Assembly: GCF_018614075.1 (NCBI RefSeq)
Contig: NZ_JAGGOZ010000013.1
Location: forward strand, 1 to 64,000
Origin: Streptomyces sp. ISL-94
GTDB lineage: Bacteria; Actinomycetota; Actinomycetes; Streptomycetales; Streptomycetaceae
DNA length: 64,000 nucleotides
Direction: 5' to 3'
A program made the translations under genes and the position numbers. The notes below the pieces were generated by a model that ran no database searches, was not told where the DNA came from, and saw nothing but the letters and a program-made list of their open reading frames with translations. Positions 8,875 to 17,213 of the stretch are shown piece by piece (position 1 is the first letter of the stretch; every line of letters starts with the position of its first letter).

Positions 8875-9864
8875 TTGAGCGCGCAGCACCCCACCCGCAG
8901 GAGCATTCTCAAGACCGCAGGAGGCCTCTCGGCCGCGGTGGCCCTGGGCGGCGCAGGCGTCCTCGCCGCCGCGTCCACCGCCTCCGCCGTCGGTGACGGC
9001 TTCGGCCTGCGCATCGTGGAGCGCGGCGAGGCGGACGCCCGCATGTGGTACTACCGGTTCCAGACCAGCGCAATCGGCTGGAATCCGGCCGTCAACGTGC
9101 TCCTCCCCGACGACTACCACTGGAGCGGACGCACGTACCCCGTGGTCTACCTCCTCCACGGAGGAGGCACGGACCAGGACTTCATCACGTTCGACCGCGA
9201 GCGCATCCGGGACTGGACCGCGGGCAAGCCGATCATCGTCGTGATGCCCGACGGCGGCCACGCGGGCTGGTACTCCAACCCCGTAAGCTCCAACGCCGGC
9301 CCGCGGAACTGGGAACAGTTCCACATCGCACAGCTGATCCCGTGGATCGATGCGAACTTCCGCACGTACGCGGAGTACGAAGGCCGTGCCGTGTCCGGTT
9401 TTTCGATGGGCGGCTTCGGCGCGCTGAAGTACGCCGCCAAGTACTACGGCCACTTCGCCTCGGTGAGCGCTCACTCCGGACCGGCCAGCCTGCGCCGGGA
9501 CAACGGCCTCGTGGTCCACTGGGCCAACGTTTCCTCCGCTGCCCTGGACCTGAACGGCGGCACGGTCTACGGGGCGCCGCTCTGGGACGAGGCCCGGGTG
9601 AACGCGGACAACCCGGTGCAGCGGATCGAGAGCTACCGCAACAAGCGGGTCTTCCTGGTCGCCGGCACCAGCCCCGATCCGATCAACTGGTTCGACACGG
9701 CCAACGAGACCCAGGTGCTCGCGGGACAGCGGGAGTTCCGCTCCCTCCTCGGCAACGCGGGGATCCCGCACGAGTGGTACGAGCTGCCCGGCGGGCACTT
9801 CATCCGCCACGACATGCTGCAGCGCGACATCGACGGCATCATCGACCGGCTGCGCAAGGCGTGA
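8875..9864 (+). CDS. Tat-exported Ag85/esterase-D-like alpha/beta hydrolase
   Basis: 329-aa secreted esterase. The N-terminus has a twin-arginine signal (TRRSILKTAGG followed by an Ala-rich stretch ending near ASTASA). The mature part has the fold signature of antigen 85/esterase D: NVLLPDDYHWSGRTYPVVYL leading to LHGGG, VMPDGGHAGWYSN, the nucleophile elbow GFSMGGFG and a C-terminal LPGGHFIRHDM with the probable catalytic His. The TTG at 8875 is chosen because AGGAGGA lies 4 nt upstream and the Tat motif begins 7 residues in. The mature domain is clearly homologous to the C-terminal part of the chimera on the other strand. It probably heads an operon with the M23 and GH43 genes (gaps of 68 and 96 bp). 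Confidence 0.85.
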   Translation: MSAQHPTRRSILKTAGGLSAAVALGGAGVLAAASTASAVGDGFGLRIVERGEADARMWYYRFQTSAIGWNPAVNVLLPDDYHWSGRTYPVVYLLHGGGTDQDFITFDRERIRDWTAGKPIIVVMPDGGHAGWYSNPVSSNAGPRNWEQFHIAQLIPWIDANFRTYAEYEGRAVSGFSMGGFGALKYAAKYYGHFASVSAHSGPASLRRDNGLVVHWANVSSAALDLNGGTVYGAPLWDEARVNADNPVQRIESYRNKRVFLVAGTSPDPINWFDTANETQVLAGQREFRSLLGNAGIPHEWYELPGGHFIRHDMLQRDIDGIIDRLRKA

Positions 9865-9932
9865 CCGCCGCCGCCCCTCGCACCCCACGTCCATCCCACT
9901 CACCCCGAGACCGCCAAGGGGAGGAGCGCCAC

Positions 9933-11444
9933 GTGCTTCCCGGACCATTGCGAACCGCACTGAACTGTGTTCTCGCGGCGGCAGCCGCCCTACTGCCGGC
10001 GCTGGCGGCCACGACTCCGGCTGCGGCCCGGACCGCCGATTTCGCCGCGGCGTGCCCGGCCGGCGGTTTCGTGTCCCAGCACTTCCACAGCGGCCACAAC
10101 GGCGTCGACATCGCCAACGACGTCGGGACGCCGATCTACGCCGTGGGCGACGGTGAGGTGACCATCTCCGGGTACACCGGCGACTACGGCCAGTGGATCC
10201 GCATCCTGCACCCCGACGGGAGGATCTCCGAGTACGGGCACATGTCCCGGCGGGACGTCTCCGTCGGCGACCGTGTCGTAGCCGGCCAGCAGATCGCACT
10301 GATGGGTGCCGAGGGCAACTCCACCGGCCCCCACCTGCATCTGCGGATCTGGGGAGACCAGTCCACCTCCTACGGCATCGACCCCGAGGCCTACCTCGCG
10401 GAGCGCGGCGTGGTGCTGCCCTGCACCCCGGGCAGCGGTCCACGGCCCAAGCAGCTGGTGTATCCGGCGGAGTCGGGCCGGGTGGTGTCGGCACGGTCGG
10501 CGGACGGTCGCCTTGAGGTGTTCGCCGCCGGTGCCGACGGCGTGCACCACGCCTGGCAGCAGGAAGCGAACGGCAGCTGGTCGGCCTGGGAGCCGCTCGG
10601 CGGACCGGGCAGCGCCGAGCTGGCCATCGCACCGAACGCGGACGGCCGCCTGGAGATGTTCGCCCTCAACGGGAGCACCTTCCAGCACCGCTGGCAACTG
10701 TCGCCCTCGGGTGGCTGGTCGAACTGGGAGACCTTCGGCGGCGGCGGCAAGGACACCGCGGCCGGCGTGAATGCCGACGGCCGCATCGAGGTCTACGCCT
10801 CCGGACCGGTCGGGCTCATGCACAGGTATCAAGTGGCCCCGAACGGCGGCTGGTCCGAGTGGGAGCCCACCGGCGGCGGCCCCGCCGACAGCCGTGTCGA
10901 GATGGAGAAGTCACCCGACGGACGCCTGGAGGTGTTCGCCCTGGGCGGCAGCACCTTCCAACACCAATACCAGACGGCTCCCAACGGCGGGTGGTCCCCG
11001 TGGGACACCTTCGGTGGTGGCGGCCATGACCTGACCGCCGACCACAACGCCGACGGCCGCCTGGAGGTCTTCGCCTCCGGCCCGGTGGGTGTGTTCCACA
11101 AATACCAGACCGGTCCCACCAGTTGGTCGCAGTGGGAACCGGCCGGCGGCCCCGCCGACTCGCAGCTCACCAGCGAACGCACCGCCGACGGCCGCGTCGA
11201 GGTCTTCGCCATGAACGGCAACACCGCCATGCACACCTGGCAAACCGCCGCCAACGCCCCCTACAGCGACTGGGCCGCCTTCGGCACCGGCGGCACCGAA
11301 GTCACCGCGACCACCAACGCCGACGGCCGCATCGAGATCTTCGGCACCAGCCAGGCCGGCACCTACCACACATGGCAGACCGGCTTCACGACCTGGTCAG
11401 ACTGGACCTGGGTCAACAACACCGCCGGCCCCGCCCTCAACTGA
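9933..11444 (+). CDS. Secreted M23 endopeptidase with seven-repeat PLL-like lectin propeller
   Basis: 503 aa. A signal peptide (about 1-33) precedes an M23/LytM domain (about 45-165) with all the expected zinc ligands: HNGVD (His55, Asp59) and GPHLHLR (His134, His136). M23 enzymes cut peptide cross-bridges of peptidoglycan. From about residue 181 the chain carries seven DGR(L/I)E(V/M/I)(F/Y)A repeats, very similar in wording and order to those of the lysozyme-like protein at 4060-5721. This makes a seven-bladed PLL-like (DUF346) glycan-binding propeller likely. The GTG start follows GGGGAGGAG. It lies 68 bp after the Tat esterase, probably in the same transcript. Substrate, self or foreign wall, cannot be told from sequence. 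Confidence 0.87.
   Translation: MLPGPLRTALNCVLAAAAALLPALAATTPAAARTADFAAACPAGGFVSQHFHSGHNGVDIANDVGTPIYAVGDGEVTISGYTGDYGQWIRILHPDGRISEYGHMSRRDVSVGDRVVAGQQIALMGAEGNSTGPHLHLRIWGDQSTSYGIDPEAYLAERGVVLPCTPGSGPRPKQLVYPAESGRVVSARSADGRLEVFAAGADGVHHAWQQEANGSWSAWEPLGGPGSAELAIAPNADGRLEMFALNGSTFQHRWQLSPSGGWSNWETFGGGGKDTAAGVNADGRIEVYASGPVGLMHRYQVAPNGGWSEWEPTGGGPADSRVEMEKSPDGRLEVFALGGSTFQHQYQTAPNGGWSPWDTFGGGGHDLTADHNADGRLEVFASGPVGVFHKYQTGPTSWSQWEPAGGPADSQLTSERTADGRVEVFAMNGNTAMHTWQTAANAPYSDWAAFGTGGTEVTATTNADGRIEIFGTSQAGTYHTWQTGFTTWSDWTWVNNTAGPALN
10476..11420 (+). repeat. Seven propeller-blade repeats in the M23 protein
   Basis: Seven coding repeats of about 135-150 bp with the same motifs and alternation as those at 4756-5700. 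The two arrays look like copies of one ancestral cassette, since even linker wording such as GRVVSxRSADGRLE is shared. Confidence 0.85.
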
Positions 11445-11540
11445 CCCGTCCCCGACCGCCCCGCACACCCGAGCCGTGGTCGGCCGTGCCCGTACGGCAC
11501 GGCCGACCGTACGGTCTGTCTGGAGAGACTGGAGAGACCC

Positions 11541-13571
11541 GTGCTTCCGATCAGCAGGCGGAACCTGTTGCGGGGTGCCGCCGGGGCGGGCGCGCTCCCG
11601 TTCCTGGGCGCCGGCCGGGCCGCGGCCGCGACCTTGGAGGACGCCCCGCCCCCTCAGTGGGTCGGCGCGGGACCCCTGGCGTACGTCTACGACCCGTCCA
11701 CCGCCGCCGGCCCTCGCTATCTCAACGACCACACCCTGATCAAGGCCCAGGGCCGCTGGCACATGTTCGGCATCGTCGGGGACAGCGCGCCGCGCGGCGA
11801 AGCCCCGGACAGCACGGCGGAGATCTCCTTCGCCCACGCCTCCGCGCCGAGCCCGCACGGGCCGTGGACCACCCACTCCGACGCGCTCACCGTCGACCCG
11901 TCCTATTTCGGCGAGGAACACCTGTGGGCGCCCCACGTCGTCGAGGCGGGCGGCAGGTTCTGGATGTTCTACGCCGCGGGCGGCGAGAGCGGTGCCGCGA
12001 TCAACCTCGCCACGTCGACCGACCTGTTCACCTGGACCCGCGAGCCGTCCGGCCCGCTGTTCCGGGGGCTCGCGGCCCGTGACCCGATGGTGCTGCGGGT
12101 CGGCGGCGAGTGGGTCATGTACTACACCGAACTCTCGGGCGCGGGCGGCCACCATGTCGTGGCCTGCCGGCGTTCCGCCGACCTCTTGCACTGGAGCGAT
12201 CCGGGCGTCGCGTTCACCGACGCGAGTACGGACGCGACCGTATCGGTCACCGAGTCGCCGTACGTCGTCGAACGGGACGGCTGGTACTACCTGTTCATCG
12301 GACCGCGGGGCGGCTACGAGGGCACCGACGTACTGGCGTCCCGGAACCCGTTCCAGTTCGGCCTCGCCGGATACGCGGGGCATGTGCCCGGGCACGCCGT
12401 CGAGGTGGTCGCCGACGGGGAGACGTGGCACGCCTGCGCCGCGGGCTGGTTCCGGCACGGGCTGTATGTGGCGCCCCTGTACTGGCGGGACACGCCACCG
12501 CCGTGGCAGAGCCCGGACAATCCGGTGGCCGGGCTCGACGTCGACGGCCGCCTCACCGTGTTCGCGCTCGACGCCTCTGACCGCTCGATGCTGCGGCGCG
12601 TGCAGCTCGACCCGTACACCGACACCTGGTCGGAGTGGGAGCCCTTCGGAGGGCCGGCCGGTGCGGTTCCCACGCTCGGCCGCACCACCGAGGGCAGGCT
12701 GGAGGTGTTCTCGCTCGCCCCGGGCGGCGTGAACCTGCACCACCGGGTGCAGCGGCCGGACAGCGGCTGGCAGGACTGGGCGGAATTCGGCGGCCCGGCC
12801 GGCGCCGCCCCGGCCGTCGCCCGCAACGCCGACGGCCGGCTGGAGGTCTTCGCCCTGAGCCCCGGCGGCGCCTCCGTCGCGCGGCGACGGCAGCGGTCAC
12901 CCGGCTCGCTGACCTGGGACCCGTGGGAGCCCGGCTTCGGTGGGGCCGCGGGCGCGCCACCGGTGGTCGCGGCCAACGCCGACGGCCGGCTGGAGGTGTT
13001 CGCCCTCTCGCCCGGCGGCTCCGGGATCCACCACCGGTGGCAGGAGGTCCCCGGCGGCCCCTGGACCGCTGCATGGCACCGGTTCGGCACCGCGGCAGGC
13101 GCCGCGCCGCGGGTGGCCAGGGACGGCAGCGGCCGCCTCACCGTCGCCGCGATCGGGCCGTCGGGCGTGGGAACCTTCTACCGGCGGCAGGCCGTGCCCA
13201 GCGGCGGCTGGGACGAGTGGCTGCCGATGTTCGGCTGGAGCGCCGCCGCCCCGGCGTTCGCCGCCAACGCCGACGGCCGGCTGGAGGCGTTCTCCCTGAC
13301 GCCCGGCGGCGCCCGGCTCAGCCACCGCTGGCAGGTCACTCCGGGCGGGAGCTCGGATCCCGGCGGGGAGTTCGGCGAGCCCGGCATCAGGCTCGCCGCC
13401 ACGCCCACGGCCGCGCTCGACTCCACCGGGCGGACGCACGTCTTCGCCGTCACCGCCGAGGGCCGGATACGGACCCGCGTCCAGGCCCAGCCGAATGGCG
13501 GATGGCGGCCGTGGACGGCTTTCGGCGATCGCGCGGTCGCGCCCCTGGTGTCGGGGAGTCCCGCTCTCTGA
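11541..13571 (+). CDS. Tat-exported GH43-like glycosidase with divergent seven-repeat propeller
   Basis: 676 aa. The N-terminus is a Tat signal (ISRRNLLRGAAGAG, Ala-rich to about residue 31). Residues about 45-325 resemble the five-bladed GH43/GH32-type catalytic fold, with candidate acids at Asp63 (LNDHT), Asp181 (AARDPMV) and Glu238 (TESPYV), the three positions expected for GH43. Target sugars of that family are often arabinan or xylan; the substrate here is open. The remaining part has seven repeats on DGRLxVFA with a longer LSPGG insertion, a more diverged version of the PLL-like propeller in the two neighbouring proteins. The GTG start is 96 bp after the M23 gene. Confidence 0.75.
   Translation: MLPISRRNLLRGAAGAGALPFLGAGRAAAATLEDAPPPQWVGAGPLAYVYDPSTAAGPRYLNDHTLIKAQGRWHMFGIVGDSAPRGEAPDSTAEISFAHASAPSPHGPWTTHSDALTVDPSYFGEEHLWAPHVVEAGGRFWMFYAAGGESGAAINLATSTDLFTWTREPSGPLFRGLAARDPMVLRVGGEWVMYYTELSGAGGHHVVACRRSADLLHWSDPGVAFTDASTDATVSVTESPYVVERDGWYYLFIGPRGGYEGTDVLASRNPFQFGLAGYAGHVPGHAVEVVADGETWHACAAGWFRHGLYVAPLYWRDTPPPWQSPDNPVAGLDVDGRLTVFALDASDRSMLRRVQLDPYTDTWSEWEPFGGPAGAVPTLGRTTEGRLEVFSLAPGGVNLHHRVQRPDSGWQDWAEFGGPAGAAPAVARNADGRLEVFALSPGGASVARRRQRSPGSLTWDPWEPGFGGAAGAPPVVAANADGRLEVFALSPGGSGIHHRWQEVPGGPWTAAWHRFGTAAGAAPRVARDGSGRLTVAAIGPSGVGTFYRRQAVPSGGWDEWLPMFGWSAAAPAFAANADGRLEAFSLTPGGARLSHRWQVTPGGSSDPGGEFGEPGIRLAATPTAALDSTGRTHVFAVTAEGRIRTRVQAQPNGGWRPWTAFGDRAVAPLVSGSPAL
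12531..13550 (+). repeat. Seven divergent propeller-blade repeats in the GH43-like protein
   Basis: Seven coding repeats of about 140-150 bp, each with an (A/D)xxGRLxVFALxPGG core. They are more divergent from each other than the arrays at 4756 and 10476, so this array is either older or under different constraint. Confidence 0.75.
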
Positions 13572-14069
13572 GCGCGCGGAGTCCGGATCTCGCCAAGTGA
13601 ACAGGGAAAACGGTGGTTCGATCGCGCCGCGAACCTCCCGAACCGCCGATCCGCCCCTCGGTACACGGTGACTTTCCCCACCTTGGCGGGCGCGGGACGA
13701 GGCATCCGCGCCCCGCGCAGGAGGGCAGGTTCCGCACCTTGGCCTTCGGCATCGGCAGGCCGTCTCCCCACACCCCGGCGTGAGATCTTCGGCCGAACCG
13801 CCCGGCAGGGGCCCGGAGAAGACCCCGAATCGCCACTCCTGCCGCAGAGTCGTCGTGACCTGGGCACGGCAAGGGGCGCCCTTGCGGGGGCGCGTCGCCG
13901 AGCGCCCCGCGGAGGACGGCTCCAGGAAGCCTCCTCGCGCCGCCGGCGCCGGCAGCCCGCCCCGTCGGCGGTCCCGGCCGAAGTGGCCGAAGTACGCCGG
14001 TGAACTCCCCTGAGAGATGAGTATCGTTCCGCTCGTCCGACCAATGCGACGCGTGGAACGGGGGGAGCG
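13572..14069. other. 498-bp gap with no gene seen
   Basis: Open frames cross this stretch on both strands, but they are Arg/Pro-rich shadows without a recognisable domain or ribosome-binding site. It marks the change from the secreted-enzyme group to the FHA/kinase pair. No repeat or RNA gene was recognised. Confidence 0.5.
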
Positions 14070-14879
14070 GTGAGCGGCGTAGTCGTCCATCTGCCGCAGG
14101 GAAGCGGTGGCTCCGACGGCGGCGAACCGGGCGGTGACGCGGTCACGTTACGGCTCGGCCCCGGCGAGGTGGCCCGCTTCGGACGGGGCTCCACGGCGAT
14201 CCCCGTCGAGCTGCGCCTCGCCGACGCGGCGATCTCCCGGCTCGCCGGGGAGATCCGCGTGACCGACGACCACTGGCAGCTGACGAACCACAGCACCACC
14301 CACAGTTATCTCGTGGAGAATCCGGAGGGAGCAGGGGAATACCTGAGGGTGTCGCCGCGACGGGTCGGGGCGCCCATCCCGTTCGAGTTCTCTCGCGTGG
14401 TACTGCCCACCCGCAGTGACATCGCCGTCTCCTTCCAGGTGTTCGCACCCGACCACGTCTATCTGGATCCCGAAGCCATGGGCGTCCCCTGGGGAAACCG
14501 CACGGTCACCGCGTACTCCCTGGACGAGACGGCCACATACTTCCTCGTCCTCGTCGCGCTCTGCGAACCGCGCCTGCGCGACCAGTCCCGCGTGGCGGTC
14601 CCCACCACTCCCCAGATCGTCGAGCGGCTCAGGCGGCACGTCACCTGCGGCACGCTGACCGCGCGGGCGATCAGCTCGCACATCGACTACCTCGCCGAGG
14701 AGAAGCTGCGCATCGGCGTCCTGGACACCAACGAACGCGGCAAGGGCGACCGCCGCAACGGCAAGCGGGAGGAGATCGTCGGGCTCGCACTGCGGTTCGG
14801 GCTCGTACGGGAAGAGCACCTCGCGCTGCTGCCGCCTCTGACGGGGGCCGGCCGGCGGGAGCGGCAGGCCGAGCGATGA
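14070..14879 (+). CDS. FHA-domain protein with C-terminal winged-helix-like region
   Basis: 269 aa. The first about 125 residues read as a forkhead-associated phosphothreonine-binding domain: LRLGPGEVARFGRGST, then RLAGEIRVTDDHWQLTNHS with the conserved N-H-S. The C-terminal part (about 140-250) is helical, with QIVERLRRHVTC and TARAISSHIDYLAEEKLRIG suggesting a winged-helix fold. It is cytoplasmic. The GTG start follows GGGGGAG. The next gene, a Ser/Thr kinase, starts inside its last codons with an ATGA overlap. The pair is therefore translationally coupled and this protein is probably a substrate or reader of that kinase. Confidence 0.8.
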   Translation: MSGVVVHLPQGSGGSDGGEPGGDAVTLRLGPGEVARFGRGSTAIPVELRLADAAISRLAGEIRVTDDHWQLTNHSTTHSYLVENPEGAGEYLRVSPRRVGAPIPFEFSRVVLPTRSDIAVSFQVFAPDHVYLDPEAMGVPWGNRTVTAYSLDETATYFLVLVALCEPRLRDQSRVAVPTTPQIVERLRRHVTCGTLTARAISSHIDYLAEEKLRIGVLDTNERGKGDRRNGKREEIVGLALRFGLVREEHLALLPPLTGAGRRERQAER

Positions 14880-16315
14880 CAGCGCAGCTCGGCCTGGGCC
14901 GCGCGGCGGAGTGCGACCGCACGGACCTGCTGCCGCCCGGCTACCAGGTGGGAGACTGGGTGGTCACCGAGCTGATCGGGTCCGGAGGCTGGTCCACGGT
15001 CTACGGGGCGTGGCCGGCCGACAGGAACCCGGAGCGGACCGGCGGGGCCCCCGCGGGCCGGCCTTCGGGCCCCTCCGACGTCGCGCTCAAGATCATGCCG
15101 ACTGCCGGGCTCGCGCCGCGCCAAGCGCGCAGAATCGTGGAATCCGCCCGCCGCGAGGTCGAACTCGGACGCAGGCTGGGGCATCCGCGGCTGATCGGTT
15201 TTCTGGAGACCTTCGTTCTCGCCGCGCCGGACCGGCCCTCCCTGGACGGCGCCATCGTGCTGGTCATGGAACGGGCCGCCGGCAGTCTGCGGGAGCTTGT
15301 CGACGCGGGAGTGCCCGTGGCCGATCGCAGCCGGCTGATCGCAGGAATCTGCGAGGGACTCGCCCATCTCCACCGGTCGGGCTGGGTCCACGCCGATCTC
15401 AAGCCGGAGAACGTCCTCCTGGGCACGGACCGCTCCGTGAAGCTCTCGGACTTCGGCCTCGCCACCGAGCTGACGGGGACGCACGGGTATGTGCCGCCCA
15501 TGGGCACCCTGGACTACCTCCCGCCCGAGCGCTGGAGGGCGCCCCTCGGGGAACTCGGCGTGCAGGTCCGGCCGAGTGCCGACATCTGGGCCCTGGGCAT
15601 CGTCATCCACGAGGTGTTCGCGTCCGGTGGCTCACCGTTCTCCGGCGCCACACCTGTGGCGCGGGGCGCCGCGGTCCAGGAGTACGGCGCGGGGCGTGCC
15701 CCGCTGCGCATGGACCACGCCCTGCCACCGTTCTGGCGCGCGCTGGCCGCCGACTGCCTCGCCCCGACGCACGCGGCGCGCGCCCCGCACACCGCCGATA
15801 GCCTGCTCGCCCGCATCTCCGCCCAGCAGCGGACGCCCGGGACGCGGACGGGAAGGCTGCGGGGCCGGGCCCGCGCCGCCGTCCTGGTCACCGCGCTCTG
15901 CGGGATCGCCGGGGCGGCCCTGGGCTCGGACGCGGTACGCGTGAACTCGTCCGCACCCCCCGGCGTTGCGGGCGAGACGGCGGGCACGATCCGGGTGTTC
16001 AACGCGGAGCGGGGCTGCCAGGAGCGGATCGACCGGGACCCGCAGTGCAGTCTGGGCCTGGCAATCGATCCCCTGAAGCCGTACGCCGCGGACAACGTCG
16101 TACCGACGCGGGTGTGGCACGGCGACGTCCTCGCCGCCGACTGCCAGGTGGCCGACGGGCAGCCCATCATCGACGAGGCGGACCTGCGGTCCACCCGCTG
16201 GTTCCGCGTCCGTCTCCCGCCCGGCTCTGCGCCCCCTGCGGCGTGGCTCCCCGCCGTACGCACCAAGGGACGGCCGACGCTGCCGGGGTGCCCGCACCCC
16301 GCGGCCGTGCCCTGA
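14876..16315 (+). CDS. Membrane-anchored Ser/Thr protein kinase
   Basis: 479 aa. The kinase domain spans about residues 24-310. It has a glycine loop (IGSGGWSTVYGA), Lys72 in VALK, the catalytic loop HADLKPENVLL (Asp174, with HAD rather than HRD), SDFG (Asp192) and PPE in place of APE. All residues needed for phosphotransfer are present. One transmembrane helix (about 334-352) separates it from a short extracytoplasmic part of about 125 residues with two Cys pairs and no known sensor domain. It overlaps the FHA-protein gene by 4 bp, so the two are coexpressed. The ligand of the outer domain is unknown. Confidence 0.85.
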   Translation: MTAQLGLGRAAECDRTDLLPPGYQVGDWVVTELIGSGGWSTVYGAWPADRNPERTGGAPAGRPSGPSDVALKIMPTAGLAPRQARRIVESARREVELGRRLGHPRLIGFLETFVLAAPDRPSLDGAIVLVMERAAGSLRELVDAGVPVADRSRLIAGICEGLAHLHRSGWVHADLKPENVLLGTDRSVKLSDFGLATELTGTHGYVPPMGTLDYLPPERWRAPLGELGVQVRPSADIWALGIVIHEVFASGGSPFSGATPVARGAAVQEYGAGRAPLRMDHALPPFWRALAADCLAPTHAARAPHTADSLLARISAQQRTPGTRTGRLRGRARAAVLVTALCGIAGAALGSDAVRVNSSAPPGVAGETAGTIRVFNAERGCQERIDRDPQCSLGLAIDPLKPYAADNVVPTRVWHGDVLAADCQVADGQPIIDEADLRSTRWFRVRLPPGSAPPAAWLPAVRTKGRPTLPGCPHPAAVP

Positions 16316-16443
16316 CGCGGGGCGTGCCCCTCCGGATCGTTCCGCTTGCCCGGGCCCGGGGCGCCCCCGGCCGGCTCGTGGGCCGCCCGTGCTCGGGCAC
16401 CGGGATGCCGGGGCCGCCCGGGCAGCGGCCCGTCGGCCGGAGT

Positions 16444-16752
16444 TCAGGCCCGGTCATCGTCGGCGGAGCCGTCCACGGCCAGGTTCCCCGGTGCCGAGCT
16501 GCACTTCGCAGGCCACGCGGGCGGCGGAGGCATCCGCCCCGAACTCGGCGGCCACCTCCGCGAGCGCCGAGGTGAAGCAGGCGGCGAAACCTGCCGCGAA
16601 CAGCTGCTCGGGGTTGGTGGTGCCGGGCACCTTCTTGCGCGGCGGGGCGAGGCGGACGTCCAGACGTCCGTCGTCCGTGCGGACGGATCCGGTACGGCCC
16701 CCGGCGGCATGTGCGGTCGTCCGTACAGGCTGCGGGTGAGTGGCACGGTCAT
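16444..16752 (-). pseudogene. Frameshifted, truncated organic hydroperoxide resistance (Ohr/OsmC) remnant
   Basis: Reading leftward from ATG 16752 gives MTVPLTRSLY, the usual Ohr start. Then the frame breaks near 16720: the continuation TTAHAAGGRTGSVRTDDGRL and the Ohr core NPEQLFAAGFAACFTSALAE lie in a different frame. The core contains the first redox Cys of the family (AACF). The match ends soon after CEVQLG, so about the last 60 residues, including the second catalytic Cys, are absent. Ohr detoxifies organic hydroperoxides; this copy cannot encode a complete enzyme. A sequencing error could explain the shift but not the missing C-terminus. Confidence 0.75.
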
Positions 16753-17213
16753 GGCGTTCGGCCCATCTTGCTCGACGAGGACGCTGTCCGGGTGCGGACA
16801 GCGGACGGCGCTGCTCGTGCAGTACCTCACGCGGCGTCGTGCAGCCGGGTACGGCGCATCTCGTCCGGGGCCTTGGATCCGGCCGCCGGACAATGCAGCA
16901 ACGGAGGCGGCCGGCAGTGGCCTCACCCGCGGTGACGCTCCTCACCCGCTGTCGGCCCCGCCGCTGCCCGGGGATGCGGGCCGGCGACCGAAGACCATCT
17001 CCTCCTGGCCCTCGGCGGCCAGTGCGGGGGCGAGGTCGCCGACGGCGTTCCCTGGCCCCTTTCTCTTGGATCAGGCGCGGACGAGGGTCGTCAACACGGC
17101 CCGGGGCTTATCGCGAGAAAGGTATTCCGAAGGAATACCGGCGGGAGTACGCTCTCAGGGATTCGCCTTCCGTGCACTGCGGCATCGCATCGCACAGAAA
17201 ACCGGGGGAAATG
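16753..17213. other. Intergenic region upstream of the lipoprotein gene
   Basis: 461 bp without a convincing gene. Its only clear structure is the perfect inverted repeat at 17121-17139. Upstream of that, the sequence reads through on several frames with no recognisable product. Confidence 0.4.
17121..17139. promoter_or_regulatory. Perfect 19-bp palindrome upstream of lipoprotein gene
   Basis: GGTATTCCGAAGGAATACC: perfect 8-bp arms around GAA, ending about 75 bp before the lipoprotein start. It is AT-richer than its surroundings. A repressor or activator operator is more likely than a terminator, because no gene ends just upstream. Confidence 0.5.

Noticed and set aside
9045-9932. Frame upstream of the M23 gene, open through the esterase gene
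   Set aside because: It is the +1/+2 shadow of the esterase; the signal peptide and GGGGAGGAG place the M23 start at GTG 9933.
12897-14090. Leftward gene covering the 13572-14069 gap
   Set aside because: The frame is mostly antisense to the GH43-like repeats and has no recognisable domain or start context.
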